38,730 nucleotides of DNA from Thiobacillus sp. (lineage in GTDB: Bacteria; Pseudomonadota; Gammaproteobacteria; Burkholderiales; Thiobacillaceae), in assembly GCA_024709165.1 (NCBI GenBank), contig JANJXF010000051.1, positions 1-38,730 on the forward strand. The letters are read 5' to 3'. The notes under the pieces were generated by a model. It did not search any database, was not told where the DNA came from, and worked only from the letters and a program-made list of their open reading frames with translations. Made by a program: the position numbers and the translations under genes. This document shows positions 17,225-24,259 of the stretch, one piece after another (within the stretch, counting starts at the first letter, position 1; each line of letters starts with the position of its first letter).

Positions 17225-17883
17225 GCCTCACCCGCATCATCCTCGTCGACGACCACACCCTGTTCCGCAAGGGTCTGGCCGAACTCCTCGAACAAAGCGG
17301 CAGCATCGAGGTCACCGCCTTCACCGGCAAACCCGACGAAGTCGCCATGCTGTTGCGCGCGCATCGCCCCGACGTGCTGATCCTCGACCTCAACATGCCC
17401 GACACCGACGGCATCACCCTCATGCAGCAACTGCGTGCCGACGGCTTCACCCTACCCGTCCTCATCCTCACCCTGTCCGAGGCCGAGGACGACCTCGCCC
17501 GTGCACTGCGCGCCGGCGCCAACGGCTATTTGTTGAAAAGCATGGAACCCGACGAAGTCGTCGATGCCATCCAGCGCGCGCAGCGCGGCGAAACCGTCGT
17601 CGCACCCGCCATGACCGCCAAGCTCGTCAGCCTCTACGACAAGAAAGACCAGGACACCAGCTCCCTGCTCGACGCACTGACCCCACGCGAACGCGAAATC
17701 CTTTCCCACCTCTCGCGCGGCGAATCCAACAAGGCCATCGCCCGCACTCTCGACATCAGCCACGACACCGTCAAACTGCACGTCCGCCACATCCTCGCCA
17801 AGCTCAACCTGTCGTCGCGCGTGGAAGCGGCGGTGTTTGCGGTGGAGCACAAGGTCGCACCGGGGGGGCGAGAGGGACGGTAG
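17221..17883 (+). CDS. NarL/FixJ-family response regulator
   Basis: A protein of 220 residues. The receiver domain has the acidic pair Asp10-Asp11 (LVDDHTLFRK), the phosphorylation site Asp56 (LILDLNMPDTDG), and Lys106 in NGYLLKSMEPDE, a segment very close to E. coli NarL. The C-terminal LuxR-type helix-turn-helix starts at LTPREREILSHLSRG (about 152) and continues with NKAIARTLDISHDTVKLHVRH. It is surely the partner of the kinase that overlaps it by four bases. The strong NarL-like segment suggests a role near nitrate or respiratory control, but the target genes are not visible. A broken second copy of part of this gene lies 85 bases downstream. Confidence 0.9.
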   Translation: MSLTRIILVDDHTLFRKGLAELLEQSGSIEVTAFTGKPDEVAMLLRAHRPDVLILDLNMPDTDGITLMQQLRADGFTLPVLILTLSEAEDDLARALRAGANGYLLKSMEPDEVVDAIQRAQRGETVVAPAMTAKLVSLYDKKDQDTSSLLDALTPREREILSHLSRGESNKAIARTLDISHDTVKLHVRHILAKLNLSSRVEAAVFAVEHKVAPGGREGR

Positions 17884-17906
17884 GGTGCGCCGATCATTTC
17901 CTTTTT

Positions 17907-17932
17907 CTTCGGCATCCATCTTCGGCATCCAT
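17907..17932. repeat. 13-base tandem duplication
   Basis: CTTCGGCATCCAT occurs twice back to back in the spacer between the response regulator and its remnant copy. It is a small slippage-type duplication in non-coding DNA. Confidence 0.7.
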
Positions 17933-17967
17933 ATCCGCATGTATCACGCGGAACATCAGCGATTCGA

Positions 17968-18117
17968 AACGGCTATCTCCTGAAGAACATGGAACCCGAC
18001 GAAGTCGTCGTCGCACCCGTCATGATCGCCAAGCTCATCTCCATGAAGGAGGAACGCGTTGGCGCACCGGCGGCTCAAGGACGCGACCAACGCAAGAACT
18101 CACTGACCACACCGGAA
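17968..18117 (+). pseudogene. Remnant of a NarL-type response regulator gene
   Basis: The DNA encodes NGYLLKNMEPDEV and then VVAPVMIAKLIS, which matches NGYLLKSMEPDEV ... VVAPAMTAKLVS of the intact regulator just upstream. Twelve codons (the VDAIQRAQRGET area) are missing, apparently through loss between GTC-rich direct repeats. The frame then runs on without recognisable similarity until a possible echo of the LTPRE motif. There is no start with a receiver domain in front and no helix-turn-helix behind. It is therefore a leftover from a duplicated or replaced regulator gene. Its right end touches the 3' end of the opposite-strand OGT-like gene. Confidence 0.75.
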
Positions 18118-20445
18118 TGCGTCTCTATGAGCGCTTCCCGGAGCGGCAAGTATGGGCGTCCGGTTCCCGCTTTGGTACTGCCCCCATATTTTTGAATACA
18201 AGGCCTCAAGGTCGCGGGTGAATTGAACGGTATCAAACAACGGCGACGAAAGCCGGCCATGCGCCAGCCTTTCCCGTACGCCCTTCAACTTTTCCGGATG
18301 GGTTGCCAAGGTATACGCAAGATCGAAGTACTCGTCCCAGGTCGCAGTGACCAATTCCGACAGGCCAACAGCGTGCAACAGACTGGCGGCGATTCGGCTG
18401 GCGAATGTCTCGCCCGTTTTTGTGATGAGCGGCACGCCGGCCCACAGCACGTCGCATCCCGTGGAGTGCGAAGTGTATGGAAAACTGTCCAGAGCCAGAT
18501 CAGCCAGGCTCAAGCGTGCGAGGTGGTCGGCAATGTCCCGTTTTTTGTGCGCGAAGATGATTCGATCGGGTTCGACGCCTCGTACATCGGCTTCCCTTTT
18601 CAGGTTCTCGGCCGCCGAAGCCGGGAGATCCGCCATCCAGAGGATGCTTTCTGGAACATCGCGCAGCAAGCGGCACCAGACGTCAAAGGTTTCCGGAATG
18701 AGCTTGAAGCTTTGATTGAAGCTTGAGAAAACCAATGCGCCTGCGGGTAGCCCTTCCTCATCGCGCGTCGGCACGCGGCCAATAGGCCGCTTTCCGTCAT
18801 TGGGCAGGCAGCAATAGGGCATCTGCGCCAGGGTTTCGCTGAAGAATTCAGCCTGACTGGCAGGCGTTGCAACGGGGTCGCCAATGATGTAATCGGCCAG
18901 TCTTGCATGCCCCAGGGTGCCCGGATAGCCCAGCCAATTGACGATGATGGGCGCGGGACGAGAGGCTGTGATGCCCAGACGGGAATCCTTCGTGTTCCCG
19001 GTCAGATCGACCAGAATGTCGATGCCATCACCCGCAATGAGGCTTGCAGCCTCCTCGTCCGACATCAGCCGGACATCGCGAAAAACTTCGACATTTTTCT
19101 CGACTCTTTCGCGGTAGAGATCCCGTGTGCTCGGGCCAATGGAGTACGCATGAATTTTGAATCGCGTCCTGTCATGAAGCTCGAAGACCCCACCCAGCAA
19201 ATGCATCACAGCATGTTCGCGAAAATCGGCTGAAAGATAGCCAATCCGCAAGCGTTGGCCACGCGGGTGACTGGCGGGGTTGAACAAGGACGGTTTGTCG
19301 AGAAAAGGCTGTATCTTGTCTCGGCATGCGAGCAGGGCGGCCTGCAATTGAACTCGTGGACCTGCCGAAGGCAAGGACATGAGTATTCGGGAAGGAATGC
19401 CCGGAACGCCTCGTTCGACACTGGCGATGATGTTCGCCTCATCCGATGCCGCCTGTGACCAGGACAGTAGCTGGCGGGCGCAGCTTGCGGCATGCCCGAG
19501 GGCATATCCGTAAGTGGGTTCGAGCGCGACGGCCTGCCGAAACTCGGCTTCTGCCTCCGGGAAGCGGCTGAGCTCCAGCAGCAGGTTGCCAAGATTGCCA
19601 TGGATATTGGCGGAGTCGGGCCGGAGTTTCAGGGCATGGCGATACGCGTTTTCCGCCTCTTCCCACTTTCCAGTCTGGCTCAGCAGATTGCCCATCGCAT
19701 TGAGTGCGTTTGCATGGTCTGGCTGAAGGCGCAGGCAGTGCTGCAACTGACGCCAGGCTTCCTCCAGCCGCCGACGTTCCAGAAGCAGGGTGGCAAGGTT
19801 GAAATGGGCGTCGGCAAACTCCGGCGACAGAGCAATGGCCTTGCGATAGGCATCTTCTGCCTCGCCGAAGCGCAGCCTGTCCATGAGCACATTGCCCAGG
19901 TCGTTATGGACGTCGGCCTGGCGCGGCTGGATTTTCAGCGATTGACGGTAGGCTGCCTCGGCTTCATCATGACGATCCTGCTCCGCGAGCAGCAAACCGA
20001 GGTTGTAAAGCGCATTGACATGGTCCGGCGCAGCTCCCAGAGCATCCCTGTAGAGCCGTTCAGCCTCCACGGGCCGCTTCGTGGCCCGGTACAGGTTGCC
20101 CAGGTTGACCGTGGTGTTCGCGTCGTCCGGCGTCAGTTCAAGCGCTTCCAGGAACGCGGCCTCCGCTTCGCCGAGCCGGCCGGCATCGCTCAGAACCAGG
20201 CCCAGGTTGCACAGCGCAGCGGCATGATCGGGCTTGATCTCAATAGCGGAACGCAGATACGTCTCTGCCCGATCCAGCAGTCCAAGCGAACGCGCGCACA
20301 CCGCGGCGAGATTCAGCAAGGCGGGCTGCGGCGGCGAAAGCGTCAGCAGCGGCTCGATCAGCGCAAGCGCCTGCTCGGAGTGGCCCTGCTGGTGCAAGGC
20401 GAACGCGCGTTGTGCGGCCGCAAGGTGTTCGGGGGCAAGGGACAT
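18100..20445 (-). CDS. TPR protein with OGT/SPINDLY-type O-GlcNAc transferase domain (GT41)
   Basis: A protein of 781 residues. About nine TPR units of 34 residues fill roughly 8-314 (repeated NLGNLL, EAEAAYRQ and PD patterns). The C-terminal half has the marks of GT41. RIGYLSADFREHAVMHLLGG corresponds to the OGT segment holding the catalytic-region histidine. NWLGYPGTLGHARLADYII, FSSFNQSFKLIPETF (with the UDP-binding lysine) and HSTGCDVLWAGVPLITKTGE match it as well. Such proteins attach a sugar from a nucleotide sugar to serine/threonine of proteins; related bacterial enzymes modify adhesins, flagellins or cytosolic proteins. No signal peptide, so cytosolic. The gene is first of the leftward accessory block. 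Which sugar and which target cannot be read here. Confidence 0.88.
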   Translation of the reverse strand: MSLAPEHLAAAQRAFALHQQGHSEQALALIEPLLTLSPPQPALLNLAAVCARSLGLLDRAETYLRSAIEIKPDHAAALCNLGLVLSDAGRLGEAEAAFLEALELTPDDANTTVNLGNLYRATKRPVEAERLYRDALGAAPDHVNALYNLGLLLAEQDRHDEAEAAYRQSLKIQPRQADVHNDLGNVLMDRLRFGEAEDAYRKAIALSPEFADAHFNLATLLLERRRLEEAWRQLQHCLRLQPDHANALNAMGNLLSQTGKWEEAENAYRHALKLRPDSANIHGNLGNLLLELSRFPEAEAEFRQAVALEPTYGYALGHAASCARQLLSWSQAASDEANIIASVERGVPGIPSRILMSLPSAGPRVQLQAALLACRDKIQPFLDKPSLFNPASHPRGQRLRIGYLSADFREHAVMHLLGGVFELHDRTRFKIHAYSIGPSTRDLYRERVEKNVEVFRDVRLMSDEEAASLIAGDGIDILVDLTGNTKDSRLGITASRPAPIIVNWLGYPGTLGHARLADYIIGDPVATPASQAEFFSETLAQMPYCCLPNDGKRPIGRVPTRDEEGLPAGALVFSSFNQSFKLIPETFDVWCRLLRDVPESILWMADLPASAAENLKREADVRGVEPDRIIFAHKKRDIADHLARLSLADLALDSFPYTSHSTGCDVLWAGVPLITKTGETFASRIAASLLHAVGLSELVTATWDEYFDLAYTLATHPEKLKGVRERLAHGRLSSPLFDTVQFTRDLEALYSKIWGQYQSGNRTPILAAPGSAHRDAFRCGQ

Positions 20446-20493
20446 GGACGAGTGATGCCGAGAAGATAGACAGGTAATCGTATAGGTTTGGAC

Positions 20494-20519
20494 AAAAAAA
20501 CAGGGGCAACTATTTGCCC
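20494..20519 (-). terminator. Rho-independent terminator upstream of the OGT-like gene
   Basis: On the minus strand GGGCAA-ATAG-TTGCCC is followed after three bases by seven T. It would stop leftward transcripts coming from the subtilase operon before the OGT-like gene, which must then have its own promoter in the roughly 50 bases between the T-run and its ATG at 20445. Confidence 0.65.
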
Positions 20520-20631
20520 GGACTGTCCATCAGTTGAAATCCAGGCATGTCGGGCTGAAGCCCGACCTACGGTTTATCGGACATTCGGGGAAGTGCTGGA
20601 CAATTCGATTTTATCCCGGATTGTCCATTAG
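20517..20631. repeat. Palindromic REP-like unit flanked by 17-base direct repeats
   Basis: The centre is a perfect palindrome, GTCGGGCTGAAGCCCGAC (20549-20566, 8+2+8), followed by CTACGG. It is bracketed by CCCGGACTGTCCATCAG (20517-20533) and CCCGGATTGTCCATTAG (20615-20631), identical at 15 of 17 positions. A unit of the same family lies at 32602-32645 in the opposite orientation. Such units are common extragenic repeats in Betaproteobacteria. Confidence 0.75.
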
Positions 20632-20734
20632 CCCCTCCCGCAGGCGGGGGTTGGGGTGGGGGAAACGCACTGGGCCAACCGGGTTGCCAGTGGATACGCC
20701 CTCACCCCGGCCCTCCCGCTTGCCGGAGAGGGAG
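20631..20734. repeat. Pair of inverted degenerate GC-rich repeats
   Basis: The stretch around 20631-20672 (CCCCTCCCGCAGGCGGGGG then TTGGGGTGGGGG) resembles the reverse complement of 20699-20734 (CCCTCACCCCGGCCCTC then CCGCTTGCCGGAGAGGG). Each has a small internal palindrome. They look like two oppositely placed copies of one extragenic repeat, 30 bases apart. No gene is visible in 20446-20899. Confidence 0.6.
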
Positions 20735-20786
20735 AAAACCAGTCCATGCACCACGTTTGATGCCCAATGGGCAATTTGGGTTTATC

Positions 20787-20820
20787 GTTCCGGCGCACGC
20801 CGGAACCCGGTCAAATCTGG
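20787..20820. repeat. Palindromic extragenic repeat (GTTCCGGCG family), copy 1
   Basis: GTTCCGGCGCACGCCGGAAC (20787-20806) is a 9+2+9 palindrome followed by CCGGTCAAATCTGG. A second copy, with the same stem and the related tail GCAGTGAAATCGAG, lies at 23945-23976. Two copies in one window, both between genes, show a dispersed repeat family. Confidence 0.7.
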
Positions 20821-20899
20821 CGTCTGCACTTCCACAGGTGGTGCCGGGAGGGGTGGGGAGACGGTAGCACACTCGGCCACGCCGCCGCGATCCGTGGTT

Positions 20900-23260
20900 T
20901 TACTGGACGCACCCCGCGATGTAACGGGTCTGTCCGTTTGAATATCCATCCGTGCATTGGTCATTCTCCCGGATATATACGCGCGCGTTCGGCCTGGTTG
21001 AGTAACAATAACCGAAGACTGTGGCCGTGCCTGTCTGCGCCGAAGACATCGGATTGGCTTTGTCGTTGAACATGAAGGTCTTCACTGACCGATCCCCGTA
21101 CAAGGCATAGGAGAACATCGCCGCTGAATCCTGGATACGATCGCGATAGGCAACCTTGGTGGCGATTGCGTTGTCGAGACTGGTGGCCTCGGCCATAGCC
21201 AGGTCCGTATAACCCGCGTTGACGTCCAGAACGAGCTGGAACACGTCGCAATTCTCTCCCGCCAGGATCTTGTCGCCTTTCGCGTTCAAGGGCTGGTCAT
21301 ACAGATAGATGGCGTCGCGCAAGGCCATGTTGCCTTCACCGCCAGACCCGGCGCCGCTGCCATTGTCCGCGACGGTACACGAGGTCGTGCGGCCATCCGA
21401 ATAGGTGTTGGTGCAGCTGTCCCTCTGTTGGAAATAGACGTGGGCCGTTGGTTTGGTCGAATAGCAGTAACCGAAGATGGTTGCACTGCCAATCTGGGCC
21501 GATGCGGATGGATCATTCCTGTCGTTGAAAGTGAAGGTCTTCACCGCTTGATCCTGATAGAGCGCATAGGCGAACATGGCGTGGGCGTTCAGAATGGTGT
21601 CGGGGTACGCGGTCTGCGTTCCGATGGCGTTGGCCAGTAAATTGCTCTGGCCCATGGCAAGGTTGGTGTAGCCCGAGGTCACGTCCATGACCAGCTGGAA
21701 CACATCACAATCCACGCCCGCAAGAATTTTGCTGCCTTTGGCATCAAGGGGTTGATTATAAAGATAGATGGCATCGCGCAGGGTCATGGTGCCAGCCTGG
21801 GTCGCCGGCAAGGCCGCTGCCACGGCTGCCGCAGCATCCAGGATTCCCGCCCCGCAGGTGGCGGTGGTGCAGTTGCACTGGCCCACGGTGTCGCCCGACA
21901 TTGCAGCATCCGGACAAGCAGGCAGGGTGTTGTCGATGGGGAAGGCGCGGGCGGTTTGCTTGATGCGTGTAATGATATCCGTCGGGGTCAGCGTCGGGTC
22001 CAGCGAGAACATCAGCGCAGCCACGCCAGCCACCTGGGGTACGGCAAAGCTGGTCCCGACATTGTAGTTGTAGCCGTCGGTGTAGCCGTTCGCGGCCGGA
22101 GCGGTCGTGCCGAGATTGGTTGTCGTATCGATGCTGTAAAGGCAGGGGCCGTAGGCATTCACACAGTTGCCTGCCGGGGCACTGACAGAGACTTCCGGCC
22201 CGTAACTGCTGTAGCCGACTTTGCTGCCCACATGGCGCACACCGGCAACCGCCAGTACGCCCGCACAGTTGCCGGGCACGCCCACTGGCCCTGTTTCGTT
22301 GCCGGCCGCCGCCACTACGAGCACACGCCTGGCTGCCAGTTCTGCGATGGTGTCCGCATAGGCTGGCGTGCAACTGCCGCTGCCGCCCAGACTCAGATTG
22401 ATGACCCTCGCCGGATCGGGATTGTCCGGGACACCAGGCACCGACAGCCCCGCTGCCCAGCGCATGCCCGCCATGATGTCCGAGTCGTACCCGCCGCACT
22501 TGCCGAGCACGCGCACCGGAAGAATCTTCGCCCCCCAACTCATCCCCGCAACGCCGATCGAGTTGTTCACCGCCGCACCGGCAATGCCGGCAACCCGGGT
22601 GCCATGCCAACTGCTGTTATTCGGCGTGAGGTCGCTGCCGCACATTGCCCGCAGGATTGGATTCAACGTGTCGGCAAGCGAAATGAAATCTCCGGGATCG
22701 CTTGCATCCGCGTCGCGACCGCCGTCGTCTCCCGCGTTCGCCGCGTCGGATATGAAGTCATGTCCGGGCAACAATTTGCCAGCGAGATCCGGATGATCGA
22801 AACGCACGCCTGTATCGATCACTGCCACGACAACATTCGACGAACCCGTGGTCCGGTTCCATGCCTCGGTGGCGCGAGTCGACGCCGCCTCGGCGGCCTG
22901 CAGATACCATTGGCCTGCAAACAGCGGGTCGTTGGGCAGCGCGCGGATGGTGCGCAGGCGATCGGGGGTCGCGTACTCGACGTCTGCATCCTGGGCAAGG
23001 TGCGCGGCCAGCGTTTCGGAGGACATGCCCGTGGCGCTGACCACGTGGGCTCGCGCGCCGATATCCCGCCCGGCACGCAAGTTCAGGCCGAGGCGTGCCG
23101 ACAGCCTCGACGTCCGCTCGGTCGACAGCGCCTGCCTGAGTGCATCGGGCGTCTGCCTGTATTTCACGATGACGCGCGCGTCCTCGACCGGGCCGCTGTC
23201 CGCATGGGCACCGGACATCAGAAGCAGGGCAAGGATGGGGAGCAGGTATCTTGACATCAT
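20900..23260 (-). CDS. Secreted subtilase (S8) with two C-terminal repeat domains
   Basis: A protein of 786 residues. Signal peptide (about 1-20), then an inhibitor-I9-like propeptide (about 28-110). The S8 catalytic domain has Asp149 (VAVIDTGVRFDH), His219 (SSWHGTRVAG), oxyanion Asn321 (AAAGNETGP) and Ser404 (GTSFAVPQVAG). Several cysteines suggest disulfides, so a folded extracytoplasmic protease. The C-terminus holds two copies of a domain of about 134 residues (492-625 and 645-778), each starting LRDAIYLY and with CDVFQLV, KTF.FND and FGYCYST. They are joined by a Gly/Ser-rich linker. I do not recognise this domain. The start overlaps the stop of the lipoprotein gene upstream in ATGATG, so the two are translationally coupled. 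Confidence 0.9.
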   Translation of the reverse strand: MMSRYLLPILALLLMSGAHADSGPVEDARVIVKYRQTPDALRQALSTERTSRLSARLGLNLRAGRDIGARAHVVSATGMSSETLAAHLAQDADVEYATPDRLRTIRALPNDPLFAGQWYLQAAEAASTRATEAWNRTTGSSNVVVAVIDTGVRFDHPDLAGKLLPGHDFISDAANAGDDGGRDADASDPGDFISLADTLNPILRAMCGSDLTPNNSSWHGTRVAGIAGAAVNNSIGVAGMSWGAKILPVRVLGKCGGYDSDIMAGMRWAAGLSVPGVPDNPDPARVINLSLGGSGSCTPAYADTIAELAARRVLVVAAAGNETGPVGVPGNCAGVLAVAGVRHVGSKVGYSSYGPEVSVSAPAGNCVNAYGPCLYSIDTTTNLGTTAPAANGYTDGYNYNVGTSFAVPQVAGVAALMFSLDPTLTPTDIITRIKQTARAFPIDNTLPACPDAAMSGDTVGQCNCTTATCGAGILDAAAAVAAALPATQAGTMTLRDAIYLYNQPLDAKGSKILAGVDCDVFQLVMDVTSGYTNLAMGQSNLLANAIGTQTAYPDTILNAHAMFAYALYQDQAVKTFTFNDRNDPSASAQIGSATIFGYCYSTKPTAHVYFQQRDSCTNTYSDGRTTSCTVADNGSGAGSGGEGNMALRDAIYLYDQPLNAKGDKILAGENCDVFQLVLDVNAGYTDLAMAEATSLDNAIATKVAYRDRIQDSAAMFSYALYGDRSVKTFMFNDKANPMSSAQTGTATVFGYCYSTRPNARVYIRENDQCTDGYSNGQTRYIAGCVQ
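20927..21787 (-). repeat. Tandem coding repeat of about 134 residues at the subtilase C-terminus
   Basis: Unit 1 lies at 21386-21787 and unit 2 at 20927-21328. They share RDAIYLY.QPL.AKG.KILAG, CDVFQLV.DV, AYALY/SYALY and FGYCYST.P at matching positions, but the DNA has diverged, so the duplication is old or under selection. Each unit keeps cysteines at the same places. Confidence 0.82.
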
Positions 23261-23643
23261 GGTCGGGCTTGAAGCGGGTTGCGCAATAGGTCAGGAGAAA
23301 CATTCAGCACAGCGGAATCCTTGCGCAGCGCGCGCAGCGCCGCATCGCAGGAGGCGTCATCTTCCGGGCAGGCAAGCGCATACGCATGGCGTGTCGGCGA
23401 CACGGACGTCACATAACGGATTGCGGCATCAGACACGCCCTCCAACCTCGACAGCAGGTCGGACGCCGCCCCGTCAACCGGGTTTTTGAACTCGATCAGG
23501 ATCCTCGCTGTTGCCGGCACAGCAGCAGGAGATGAAGAACAGGCCGCAGTTGCAAACAGGGCAAGGAAGATGGAACCGGCGAGCAGCATACGCGGCAGCC
23601 CGGATGTTGCGGCTGAAAGGCGACGAAGGCTTTCGGTTTTCAT
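23257..23643 (-). CDS. Small lipoprotein resembling a free-standing subtilase propeptide
   Basis: A protein of 128 residues. A hydrophobic segment leads to ATAAC with Cys35 as the likely lipid-modified residue; the -3 position is Thr, so the lipobox is slightly atypical. The mature part (about 47-123) parallels the propeptide of the next gene's protease. ARILIEFKNP matches ARVIVKYRQT at the start, and LRKDSAVLNVSPDLLRN matches LAQDADVEYATPDRLRT at the end, over almost the same length (77 residues). Its stop lies within the protease start (ATGATG). This suggests an I9-type fold acting in trans as inhibitor or folding helper. An ATG six codons upstream is an alternative start; neither has a strong Shine-Dalgarno. 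Confidence 0.65.
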   Translation of the reverse strand: MKTESLRRLSAATSGLPRMLLAGSIFLALFATAACSSSPAAVPATARILIEFKNPVDGAASDLLSRLEGVSDAAIRYVTSVSPTRHAYALACPEDDASCDAALRALRKDSAVLNVSPDLLRNPLQARP

Positions 23644-24016
23644 TGACGCGAGAAAAATCATCCCAAATGGTCCATTGGCGTCTGTGTGCCTGGCAGGAGC
23701 ACCACTTGCGGTACGAAAATGGGCGGTCGAACCACCACCCCATCGGACCGGGGGCAACCCTCCACAACAGCACGTTCCCTGTGGGGCGGCGTCCTCGCCG
23801 CGATTATCCAGCAATCCAGTCATGTCTTGCCGCAACAACGGCAGAACGTTGGCCGGACCGCCAGCGCGCCCGAAACCCGCATCTTTGCATTTTCATTCGA
23901 TGGCTTATCTTGCCAAAGGGAACGCTCAACAATTCTGGTCTTGTCGTCCCGGCGGACGCCGGAATGCAGTGAAATCGAGCATATGGGCCCCGGCGTTTGC
24001 CGGCGTACCGAACAAG
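23644..24016. other. Intergenic region with extragenic repeats, no gene seen
   Basis: This 373-base gap separates the lipoprotein start from the 3' end of the small coupled gene. It contains a palindrome GCGGCGTCCTCGCCGC (23786-23801) and the second copy of the GTTCCGGCG repeat family. Reading frames here are short and unlike any family I know. A promoter for the lipoprotein-subtilase pair should lie in its left part, but I see no convincing boxes. Confidence 0.6.
23945..24010. repeat. Palindromic extragenic repeat (GTTCCGGCG family), copy 2
   Basis: CCGGCGGACGCCGG (23949-23962) is the stem, in the context GTCCCGGCGGACGCCGGAAT followed by GCAGTGAAATCGAG. This matches the copy at 20787. A further stem, CCGGCGTTTGCCGG, follows at 23990-24003. 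These sit just downstream of the leftward glycan operon and could act as its 3' end. Confidence 0.68.
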
Positions 24017-24259
24017 TCAAGCACCTCCCGGGTACCTGAAATCCTTTTTCCCGACCAGCGATCGGGCCACGCCAATGTAGTAATTGAGCCGTTCACGTTC
24101 ATACAGGCGGTGCCAGATCCGTCTGAGTTCATATGCCATCGTATTTCTTACGCCAGGCTGAAACCCCGCTGCCGGACGGTCCGCTCCGAGCCGGAACGGC
24201 AGACTCATCAGCCAGAGCCTGCCGACGGGCAACAAGAGGTTCGGTCGTCGTTTGCTCAT
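24017..24259 (-). CDS. Small uncharacterised basic protein, coupled to the HAD gene
   Basis: A frame of 80 residues beginning MSKRRPNLLLPVGRLWLMS. I do not recognise it. It is rich in arginine, with an amphipathic stretch YELRRIWHRLYERERLNYY, and no signal peptide or clear membrane helix. Support for its being real: its ATG overlaps the TGA of the HAD-fusion gene in ATGA, the same junction used between the two genes upstream, and GGAA lies about ten bases before it. Against: it is short and ends next to an extragenic repeat. It may be the truncated last gene of the operon. Confidence 0.45.
   Translation of the reverse strand: MSKRRPNLLLPVGRLWLMSLPFRLGADRPAAGFQPGVRNTMAYELRRIWHRLYERERLNYYIGVARSLVGKKDFRYPGGA

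Noticed and set aside
17989-18195. A 68-residue gene after the response regulator
   Set aside because: It lacks a receiver or helix-turn-helix domain and is only a deleted copy of part of the regulator, so I list it as a pseudogene.
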